23,813 nucleotides of DNA from Clostridiales bacterium. Its GTDB lineage: Bacteria > Bacillota > Clostridia > Lachnospirales > Lachnospiraceae. The stretch lies in assembly GCA_018365455.1 (NCBI GenBank), contig JAGZJZ010000084.1, forward strand, positions 1 to 23,813. Direction: 5' to 3'. Position 1 is the first letter of the stretch; every line of letters begins with the position of its first letter. Below the pieces are notes generated by a model. It saw only the letters and a list, made by a program, of their open reading frames with translations. It did no database searches and was not told where the DNA came from. Made by a program: the position numbers and the translations under genes. Shown one piece after another: positions 7,422-13,228 of this stretch.

Positions 7422-8604
7422 TTTTTATCTCCTTTTCCATATTATCTTCATAAGTGGAACGTTCTTCACGAATTAATTTCCATCCCATTTCTTTACTGTA
7501 AAAAGCAACTTTTGGAAGTGCATGACTCAAAAACAGCGCCATTCCTTCTGTCATGGAATATGCCCCTGTACGCTCAAATATGAGGATATTTCCTATCCTT
7601 AAGTCTTTTATAACTGCTTTCTGCATCAGCACATCATTGGTTGTGCAAAGCGCACCACATACCGTCCATTCCTTAAACTTTCCCTGTTCATGCTCAGGAC
7701 TTACCCGAAACAGAGGCTGATACATTCCACGGATTTGTCCATCATAATTCATCTGATGAATCCCACCGTCAACGATACAATAATTTTTCCCATCGTTCTG
7801 TTTTATATCGTACACCCCAGTCAGATAATAACCGCATGAAGCTGCAAGGGCACGCCCCATTTCCAACATAATCGAGCCTTTCCACTGCATTTTGGATACC
7901 GCTTCTGCAAGTACGCTTATATCGCTTTCCATCGTATCTTTCTGACCTTCAAAATAAGCAACTGAAATTCCTGGGCCATACTCCAGTTCCTCTATTTCAA
8001 ATCCCGTCTCTTCTTCCAGTTCTTTACAGAACTGATCGAGATATTCCAGTTCTTTCCTTACCTTCTCTACTGTTTTTTTCTGCGTACCGGTAAAATAATG
8101 AATACCTTGAATTTTTAGAAACGGACACATTTTTCCCACTTCAATGATATTTTGGATAATCTCTTTATCCATTCCGAATTGGTTTCCGCTGGTCAGTCTA
8201 AGATACACATGAATCACTTCATTATTAGCATCACACCAATCCACAAAACAATAAAACTGATTCAGCGATTCTACCGTATAAGTGCATTTCCCCCGGTAAA
8301 AATCCAGTATATGATAAATGTCCTCTTTTTTCTTCAATACTCCGGACACTAATACCTTCTCCGGAGGAATTCGACGTGCTTTACAAATCTCAAATTCCCC
8401 CATAGAACACACCTCAATCCGGTCTACCACTGCACACATCTGGCTGACAAGAAAAGGATTTGCTTTCATCGCAAAACACAAACCTATTCTGTCCTTAAGT
8501 ATGCTGCGGAACTCCTGAACACATTTCCTCATTTCATCAATATTAAAAATATATAATGGGGTTCCATATCGTACAATTCCATACTCCAAACATTCCATGT
8601 CCAT
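7387..8604 (-). CDS. Fold-type III PLP-dependent decarboxylase (BtrK / DAP-decarboxylase-like)
   Basis: 405 residues with an N-terminal PLP barrel and a C-terminal beta domain. The PLP lysine is Lys47 in CFAMKANPF. Also visible are the phosphate-binding EYGPGISV, LEMGRALAASCGYYL (normally EPGR), YCIVDGGIHQ, CGALCTTNDVL (catalytic Cys320 with Asp324) and ERTGAYSMTEG. The LCTxxD form and the VDGG-H segment resemble BtrK, which decarboxylates glutamyl bound to an acyl carrier, and exosortase-associated decarboxylases, more than housekeeping LysA. It starts on the TAATG of the ligase stop and overlaps the carrier gene. Standard dlt operons have no such gene. Either it acts on the carrier-bound amino acid or it makes the free substrate for the ligase. 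Alanine-racemase-like activity cannot be excluded but the decarboxylase motifs argue against it. Confidence 0.9.
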   Translation of the reverse strand: MDMECLEYGIVRYGTPLYIFNIDEMRKCVQEFRSILKDRIGLCFAMKANPFLVSQMCAVVDRIEVCSMGEFEICKARRIPPEKVLVSGVLKKKEDIYHILDFYRGKCTYTVESLNQFYCFVDWCDANNEVIHVYLRLTSGNQFGMDKEIIQNIIEVGKMCPFLKIQGIHYFTGTQKKTVEKVRKELEYLDQFCKELEEETGFEIEELEYGPGISVAYFEGQKDTMESDISVLAEAVSKMQWKGSIMLEMGRALAASCGYYLTGVYDIKQNDGKNYCIVDGGIHQMNYDGQIRGMYQPLFRVSPEHEQGKFKEWTVCGALCTTNDVLMQKAVIKDLRIGNILIFERTGAYSMTEGMALFLSHALPKVAFYSKEMGWKLIREERSTYEDNMEKEIKNGHFDEYFNRT

Positions 8605-10115
8605 TACATTTCCACCTCCATCCGATTCCTGAAATATTCACGATCCATTTTTCCGTTTTTATTCAGGGGCATCTTGTTTATCTGCACTACTTTATGAGGA
8701 ATCATATAAGACGGAATTTTTTCCGCTAATTGCCTCCGGATTTCATCTACTGCCACATTCCCCAAATAAAAGGCAACAAGCTGGTTTTTCTTATGATTCA
8801 TTAAACAACAGCTCCTTTCCAGACCCTCTATCTGGTTCAATGCGTGTTCAATCTCTTCCAGCTCGATGCGGTGCCCCATATGTTTAATCTGAAAATCCTT
8901 TCTCCCTGAAAAATAAAGTTCACCATTAATATCGTAATACCCCAAATCACCTGTCTGGTAATATCGTCTGTTTATTTTCCCCTGAAAAGCTTCAATAAAC
9001 TTTGCCTTTGTCTCTGACAGATTGTGATAATATCCTTCTGACAAGGACTCCCCTGCAACACATATTTCTCCGATTTCCCCTGCAATGGCAATCTCATTTC
9101 CTGCCTCATTCAAAAGAAATACTTTCCTTCCCGGAAACGGTTTACCAAGCGGTAACTTTTCTTCATCACTAAAAATCCGTTTCACCGGATAATATGTACA
9201 ATTACAAGTAATCTCCGTAGGTCCATATAGATTCACAAATTCTGTTTCCGGCAATGCTGCCTGCCACAGTCTTAATTGTTTTGTTGGCATAACTTCCCCA
9301 CTGAACATCACCCTCTTTATATCTTTAGGTACCTTGTATGTGAGTCCTTTCAGTGCAGATATCAACGTCAAAGCAGATACTGCCCAAATCAACGTATTTA
9401 TCTTTTTCTCGCACAGATAATCCAAAAGCACCGGAGGAACCGCAAAAAATGTTTTTGGAATCAGTATCAGTGTTGCTCCGGTCATCACGCTTGTATAAAT
9501 GTCTTTTACAGAAACATCAAAATCAAATGGTGCCTGATTCCCAATCCGGTCATTTGTCGTAAATCCAAATGTATCTATGAAATGAGTAATAAAATCAATA
9601 ACAGCTTTATGGCTTACAACTACACCCTTTGGAACCCCTGTAGAACCTGATGTAAAAATCCCGTACAGCAGATCTGTATCATGGCTTTTGTCTCGAACGG
9701 AGATGAGTTTTTCCATATTTATTTCTTCATGTATGGCATCCTTCAAAAGATATTTACCTTTGCTATACCCAGCTTGTTCCAACAGTCTCTCACTTTCTTT
9801 ATTTGTTACCACCAGTTCCGGAGACAAAACCCGAAAAATTCCGCGTATCCGCTCAGGCGGCTGTGCCGGATCTATCATTACATAAAAGCAACCTGCATAG
9901 ACAACACCAAACATGGCTGCTAATGCCAATGCACTTTTTTCCATCAATAAAACAACAGGCTTGCCCATATATGTTTTTTTGCAGAATATTGTCCCCATTC
10001 TTCTGGACAACTCTAATAATTCTGTCCAGGTAAGACAAATACTCCCGTCATCAACTGCCACGTGATAGGAACGCTCCGCTGCTGTTTTCTCCAAATATTC
10101 TAGGATATTGTTCAT
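8604..10115 (-). CDS. DltA-like amino acid adenylating ligase
   Basis: 503 residues, the size of DltA. Adenylation motifs in order: FTSGSTGVPKGV (154-165), NQAPFDFDVSVKDIY (193-207), VMFSGEVMP (269-277), NLYGPTE (295-301), YQTGD (386-390), GRKDFQIKHMGHRIE and the catalytic Lys489 in LNKNGKMDR. Asp200 aligns with DltA Asp197, which binds the amino group. Position 272 is Ser where DltA has the Cys (Cys269) that sets D-alanine selectivity. This suggests an amino acid substrate other than, or looser than, D-alanine. I chose ATG 10115 because AAAGGAA sits 8 bases upstream; an ATG at 10157 in the same frame would lie inside a hairpin. It would load the following carrier protein. Without substrate data a dltA name is premature. 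Confidence 0.92.
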   Translation of the reverse strand: MNNILEYLEKTAAERSYHVAVDDGSICLTWTELLELSRRMGTIFCKKTYMGKPVVLLMEKSALALAAMFGVVYAGCFYVMIDPAQPPERIRGIFRVLSPELVVTNKESERLLEQAGYSKGKYLLKDAIHEEINMEKLISVRDKSHDTDLLYGIFTSGSTGVPKGVVVSHKAVIDFITHFIDTFGFTTNDRIGNQAPFDFDVSVKDIYTSVMTGATLILIPKTFFAVPPVLLDYLCEKKINTLIWAVSALTLISALKGLTYKVPKDIKRVMFSGEVMPTKQLRLWQAALPETEFVNLYGPTEITCNCTYYPVKRIFSDEEKLPLGKPFPGRKVFLLNEAGNEIAIAGEIGEICVAGESLSEGYYHNLSETKAKFIEAFQGKINRRYYQTGDLGYYDINGELYFSGRKDFQIKHMGHRIELEEIEHALNQIEGLERSCCLMNHKKNQLVAFYLGNVAVDEIRRQLAEKIPSYMIPHKVVQINKMPLNKNGKMDREYFRNRMEVEM

Positions 10116-10134
10116 TATCGTATTCCTTTCACAT

Positions 10135-10166
10135 AAAATGGGCTGTGTCGAATGCACAGCCCATTT
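10135..10166 (-). terminator. Hairpin between lipoprotein and ligase genes (attenuator-like)
   Basis: AAATGGGCTGTG (10136-10147) and CACAGCCCATTT (10155-10166) form a perfect 12-bp stem with a 7-nt loop. On the minus strand it is followed by TTTTATG, a short U-tract. It lies 3 bases after the lipoprotein stop and about 20 bases before the ligase start codon. Partial termination would make the lipoprotein more abundant than the downstream enzymes. Confidence 0.7.
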
Positions 10167-10169
10167 CCC

Positions 10170-10601
10170 TTAGTTATTTTTGTCCTTTACTGTGTCGCCT
10201 TTTTTATTTGACTCCTGTGTTCCTGTACTCCTATCCTTCTTATTTAACTTATTGTTTTTTTTCGTTGTATTTTTCTTGCTGCCTGACTCAGTATTGTTAT
10301 TCTCTTGACCCTGATTTGATTTAGTATCTGTCTTGTTCTGCGTTGATCCCGCGTCCTTCTTGTTCTGCGTGTTATCTGCATCATCTTTCTTATCGGTTGT
10401 AGTTTCCGATTTCTTCTTTGTATTCTTCTGTTTCTTATCCGTAGACTGACTAGACTCTGTCTTGGTCTTTGGCTGATCAGCGTTTGATTTGGTGTTTTTG
10501 GTTCCGCCACATGCCACCATACTAAGTGCCATGACACCTATCATGCAGAATACAAGTCCTTTCTTAAAAAATCCCTTTACCGTTTTTTTATTATCTGTCA
10601 T
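10170..10601 (-). CDS. Low-complexity Lys/Asn/Thr-rich lipoprotein
   Basis: 143 residues. A class II signal peptide (GFFKKGLVFCMIGVMALSMVAC) is interrupted by the lipidated Cys31, so the protein should be anchored outside the membrane. The remaining about 112 residues are almost only Lys, Asn, Thr, Ser, Asp, Gln and Glu, with no predicted fold. The ATG has AAAGGAG 6 bases upstream, so it is translated well. It is the first cistron behind regulatory element C and is separated from the ligase by a hairpin. No family is recognised. The tail could be a wall-spanning spacer, a polymer-interacting cationic protein or an acceptor substrate for the modification system; the sequence does not decide. 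Confidence 0.85.
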   Translation of the reverse strand: MTDNKKTVKGFFKKGLVFCMIGVMALSMVACGGTKNTKSNADQPKTKTESSQSTDKKQKNTKKKSETTTDKKDDADNTQNKKDAGSTQNKTDTKSNQGQENNNTESGSKKNTTKKNNKLNKKDRSTGTQESNKKGDTVKDKNN

Positions 10602-10721
10602 TTGTTGCTCCTTTCACAATTTGGATTTATATATGTATTTAGGCTATTTAAAGTGCCTACCTCTTAACTTTTTCATCTCCTTTCTCCCATATTTCAAAGA
10701 ATTGTTTCTTTTGATATTTTT

Positions 10722-10775
10722 ATTATCACAGAAGAATCTTAAATATTCCCAAACAAATTCTAAACAAATATAAAC
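10722..10775 (-). promoter_or_regulatory. Regulatory element C: repeat-type operator and -10 of the dlt-like operon
   Basis: Read on the minus strand this 54-bp element starts GTTTATATTTGTTTAGAATT and ends in GTGATAAT, with GATAAT as the -10 hexamer and a TG one base before. It contains TTTAGA and TTTAAGA repeats spaced 10-11 bp. Two other elements (11075-11128 and 12457-12510) have the same length and layout. It lies 120 bp before the lipoprotein start. Confidence 0.72.
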
Positions 10776-10786
10776 CGTCTCCTCCT

Positions 10787-11023
10787 TTAGTCTTTTTTAC
10801 ATCGTTTATAGAAATCAGATGTCATACTTTTTCTATTGAGTCTTTTGATGTCCTTTAAAACCTGGCCTGCTCCCGGTTGGCTCTTTTTCTCATCCGCCGT
10901 ATCTTTTTCTGCTTCTGTTTCCGATGATGCAGATTCATATCTAATCATCTCTTTATTCTGAATTAGTGTATTTAAGGTATTGACAGTAAAGTTCAATATG
11001 ACAAATGCTGCCAAAACAAGCAT
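10787..11023 (-). CDS. Small single-pass membrane protein of unknown function
   Basis: 78 residues from the first ATG: one hydrophobic segment (LVLAAFVILNFTVN, about 2-16), then a Ser/Glu/Lys-rich linker and a basic tail (KDIKRLNRKS ... YKRCKKD). The best ribosome site, AAAGGGGG, lies 7 bases before an in-frame ATC at 11041, six codons upstream of the ATG. This points to an AUC start or to a mutated start codon. It follows regulatory element B and ends 12 bases before element C, with no terminator between, so its transcript may run into the dlt-like operon. Position and size recall DltX, but the DltX C-terminal motif is absent, so I do not use that name. Confidence 0.55.
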   Translation of the reverse strand: MLVLAAFVILNFTVNTLNTLIQNKEMIRYESASSETEAEKDTADEKKSQPGAGQVLKDIKRLNRKSMTSDFYKRCKKD

Positions 11024-11074
11024 CTTACTATTTCCGCTGATTCAATTACCCCCTTTCATTCAATGAGTATCCAC

Positions 11075-11128
11075 ATTATCTCAAAAGATGTTGAATATAT
11101 CCTGAAATGAATCTTAACAAATCTAAAA
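11075..11128 (-). promoter_or_regulatory. Regulatory element B, before the small membrane protein
   Basis: A 54-bp element that on the minus strand begins TTTTAGATTTGTTAAGATTC and ends GAGATAAT (-10 GATAAT). It matches element A closely in the first 30 bases and has the same distance from repeats to -10 as elements A and C. It lies 51 bp upstream of the ATG at 11023. Confidence 0.72.
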
Positions 11129-11216
11129 CTTACCTCAGCAAAATACTTTGGCGTTGTGCATACACAGAACACCGTCAAAATTTTTCTTCTAGAACTCTCT
11201 ATGCAATGTATACCAA

Positions 11217-11246
11217 CAAAAAGCAGCACCTATTACAAGTGCCGCT
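11217..11246 (-). terminator. Terminator of the GNAT-lipoprotein unit
   Basis: On the minus strand AGCGGCAC (11246-11239) pairs with GTGCTGCT (11229-11222), 8 bp with one G-U, followed by TTTTTG. It lies about 90 bases after the lipoprotein stop at 11338. Confidence 0.7.
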
Positions 11247-11337
11247 AACTTGAAACATATATTCATACATATTCTCCACACTATAATTCCATTGCATGTC
11301 TTTTTGACCCTGTAATTTAAGTGTTAATGAATTTCAA

Positions 11338-11835
11338 TTATGGATGTTCCTCAACCTTTGTAACAATCCAGTCATTGTTTTCCAATTCAATTTCCCAACG
11401 TGATGGAACATCAAAACTGGCAGTAATTAAACGATTCTCCTTATCATAATAAGCTGCTGAATATTTAATCCAAATATATCCCTTATTATGTTCCTGTTTT
11501 GTTGTAAGCAGTTCTATATTAACATTTGCTGATTCTATTCCGATATACTCACCATGAAATACATAATATCGATCTAATGCACCCACACCTTTTCTATCAG
11601 CCTCATCTTTAGAACCTGTATAAGATAATACTTCCCGGGCTCTTTCAATAAGTGTCTCAGCTACATTTATTTGATTTTTATCTTCGCACTTTTCTTTTAT
11701 TTCATCAACTTTTTCCTGTCCATAGAACCTCTCTAGCCTCACTACATCCATATTATCTTTCGATTGTTTATTGCAAGCCGACAGACATGACAATAATATA
11801 ACAAAGCATACTATATGATGAATGTTTTTACCCAT
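11338..11835 (-). CDS. Putative lipoprotein of unknown function
   Basis: 165 residues with a short signal peptide and lipobox LLSCLSAC (Cys21). The mature part holds an acidic helical stretch (VDEIKEKCEDKN, AETLIERAREVLS) and a C-terminal half rich in beta strand (NKGYIWIKYSAAYYDKENR, RWEIELENNDWIVTKVEE). That half looks like the NTF2/DUF-type lipoproteins common in Clostridia; I do not assign a family. The ATG has GAGG 6 bases upstream, and the gene starts 17 bases after the GNAT stop, so the two form one unit behind regulatory element A. It is probably part of the same envelope regulon. Confidence 0.82.
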   Translation of the reverse strand: MGKNIHHIVCFVILLSCLSACNKQSKDNMDVVRLERFYGQEKVDEIKEKCEDKNQINVAETLIERAREVLSYTGSKDEADRKGVGALDRYYVFHGEYIGIESANVNIELLTTKQEHNKGYIWIKYSAAYYDKENRLITASFDVPSRWEIELENNDWIVTKVEEHP

Positions 11836-11852
11836 GCAATACCTCTAGTTTT

Positions 11853-12371
11853 CTACTTATCCATAGCCTTTTCAAATCGAAAAAACTCATTACTGCCCGG
11901 GATTGAATCATCTGTCATACAAGCATCCCTGTGATGGGAATTGAAAAATTCCACAATATGGAAGCCACATTTGTTCACATAAAAGTGAATATTCCGTTTT
12001 TCAAAATAAGGGGTTATAGTTTCCCACACTTTCGTTTTCGGATATCTTTGTTCTATCTTCTTCCATACAGCATGTCCGATTCCCCGACTATGACTTACTT
12101 GTCTGACAAATAACAGATCCAACGAATTATGCTGTGTTTTTTCATCTATAACAACGACAACACCTCCAACAGTTTTTCCATTTAATACAATATGGAATGT
12201 CTCCGCTCCTTTTGTATCCATAGACTTTTCAATATCTTCTCTTGGAATGATTTCTCCTTCCTGTTCTCCATATTCTTCTATCACTGCAATGCGAAAAGCT
12301 TTCTGTAAATCCTTAATAAACCATTCTTTGTCATTTTCTTTAATAGGGATTAATTCTACAATTTGTTTCAT
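11853..12371 (-). CDS. GNAT-family N-acetyltransferase
   Basis: 172 residues from the ATG at 12371, which lies 10 bases after GGAGGAGGAGG. A GTG at 12380 in frame is too close to that ribosome site. The acetyl-CoA loop is SHSRGIGHAVWKKIEQ, preceded by the strand SLDLLFVRQV, and followed by the C-terminal strand-loop around YFEKRNIHFYVNKCGF, the usual GNAT order. Substrate unknown. It is the first gene behind regulatory element A, upstream of a lipoprotein, so it may act in envelope stress or antibiotic and peptide tolerance (inference). Confidence 0.88.
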   Translation of the reverse strand: MKQIVELIPIKENDKEWFIKDLQKAFRIAVIEEYGEQEGEIIPREDIEKSMDTKGAETFHIVLNGKTVGGVVVVIDEKTQHNSLDLLFVRQVSHSRGIGHAVWKKIEQRYPKTKVWETITPYFEKRNIHFYVNKCGFHIVEFFNSHHRDACMTDDSIPGSNEFFRFEKAMDK

Positions 12372-12456
12372 GATTTGCACACCTCCTCCTCCATACTCCG
12401 AATTTTAAAATACTTCTTTATTTTGTTCCTTTTCTTTATACAACAGTTTGAAATTT

Positions 12457-12510
12457 ATTATTTCATATAATCTTAAATGCTTCCTTAAATAATTCTTAAC
12501 AATTCTAAAC
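12457..12510 (-). promoter_or_regulatory. Regulatory element A, before the GNAT gene
   Basis: A 54-bp element that on the minus strand begins GTTTAGAATTGTTAAGAATT, continues TTTAAGG and TTTAAGA, and ends GAAATAAT (-10 AATAAT). Four TTtAaGa-like repeats stand 10-12 bp apart, on one face of the helix. It ends 76 bases before the GNAT start. Same length and layout as elements B and C. Confidence 0.74.
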
Positions 12511-12619
12511 TCACCTCTCATAAAGTGATGGATTTAAATTTAGGTTTTCTTATACTAAAAAATTATTGTGAGTAAAAGCCAATCCCCAATGCAGCGCAAT
12601 TCCGATTAGCCTTACACGT

Positions 12620-12658
12620 ACAAGATGCCTGTCTGTAAATCGCAGACAGGCATCTTGT
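12620..12658. repeat. Perfect 16-bp inverted repeat
   Basis: ACAAGATGCCTGTCTG (12620-12635) is the exact reverse complement of 12643-12658, with a 7-nt loop. It is GC-balanced and very stable but has no T-run on either side. It stands between element A and a decayed regulator and may act as a bidirectional terminator or be a repeat-element remnant. Confidence 0.65.
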
Positions 12659-12714
12659 GCTTTGCCAGAAAACCTTTTCAATCAGTTATTTTATTTCTTT
12701 AAAATCCTTCTATG

Positions 12715-12973
12715 CTATGCAAAAATTGAATCTCTGAGCCGACCGATATAAGTCATAACAGTATTATTGTTATCCGTGCATTTTTCGCCCCATACTGCTT
12801 CAAATAGTTCCTCCGTTACTAAAATAGAAAACTCCGTCGGCTTCCACTTTCTATATAGCCTAATCCATAGTAATCATGAAAATGGAGGCATAAATTTTCT
12901 ATCATTCCTGTCAGTGTTAATACCTCTATATTAAGTTTTTAGTCAAAAACAAACCTGCTGCAGAGATATCCAT
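12715..12973 (-). pseudogene. Deletion scar: AraC-type N-terminus joined to a response-regulator C-terminus
   Basis: The 5' part begins with GGAGGTAACTT and an ATG at 12973, and reads MDISAAGLFLTKN. After a frameshift it reads NIEVLTLTGMIENLC then HFHDYYGLGYIESGS, which resembles the cupin domain of AraC-type regulators. From about 12868 to the TAG at 12715 another frame reads KPTEFSIL then VTEELFEAVWGEK and NNNTVMTYIGRLRDS, which is the winged helix of an OmpR/VanR regulator lacking about a dozen residues inside. A TATAAT-rich promoter-like stretch lies upstream (about 13003-13015). Two different regulators therefore seem to have been fused by deletion and then decayed. Neither can be functional. 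Confidence 0.6.
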
Positions 12974-13097
12974 AAGTTACCTCCACAAAATCATTCCAAT
13001 TATAACATTATAGTTGATGCATATCTCGTTTTCTTGCATAATGTTGCTATCTTCATCAAGCATGTCGAATATGGTGCTTTATTCTTTGGATATAAAT

Positions 13098-13138
13098 AGG
13101 AAATATTGTAGCCCACTAATTGAGCCACAATATTTCCT
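13098..13138. repeat. 12-bp inverted repeat downstream of the hybrid kinase
   Basis: AGGAAATATTGT (13098-13109) pairs perfectly with 13127-13138 across a 17-nt loop. On the minus strand it is followed by ATTTATAT, a weak U-tract, so it could be a backup terminator for the phosphorelay operon. Confidence 0.5.
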
Positions 13139-13188
13139 GTTGTGACGGTATATACACCGTTAATTAAGTAGATAGTGATAATAAATAT

Positions 13189-13215
13189 AAAAACGAGTGC
13201 CCTCGGACAGGCGCT
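13189..13215 (-). terminator. Candidate terminator of the phosphorelay operon
   Basis: On the minus strand AGCGCC (13215-13210) and GGCACT (13201-13196) form a short stem with one mismatch, followed by CGTTTTTATATTT. It stands 14 bases after the kinase stop at 13229. The stem is short, so confidence is moderate. Confidence 0.5.
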
Positions 13216-13228
13216 TTTAGAGATAACT

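Noticed and set aside
7387..8604. Housekeeping diaminopimelate decarboxylase (lysA)
   Set aside because: Motifs LCTTND and LEMGR, and the placement between a ligase and a carrier gene with overlaps, fit a dedicated carrier-linked enzyme better; the substrate remains open.
10244..10537. An Arg-rich minus-strand frame inside the lipoprotein gene
   Set aside because: Its composition is the frameshifted reading of the Lys/Asn/Thr-rich tail; the other frame has a signal peptide, lipobox and ribosome site.
10787..11023. DltX
   Set aside because: Position and single TM segment fit, but the protein is longer and lacks the DltX C-terminal aromatic motif.
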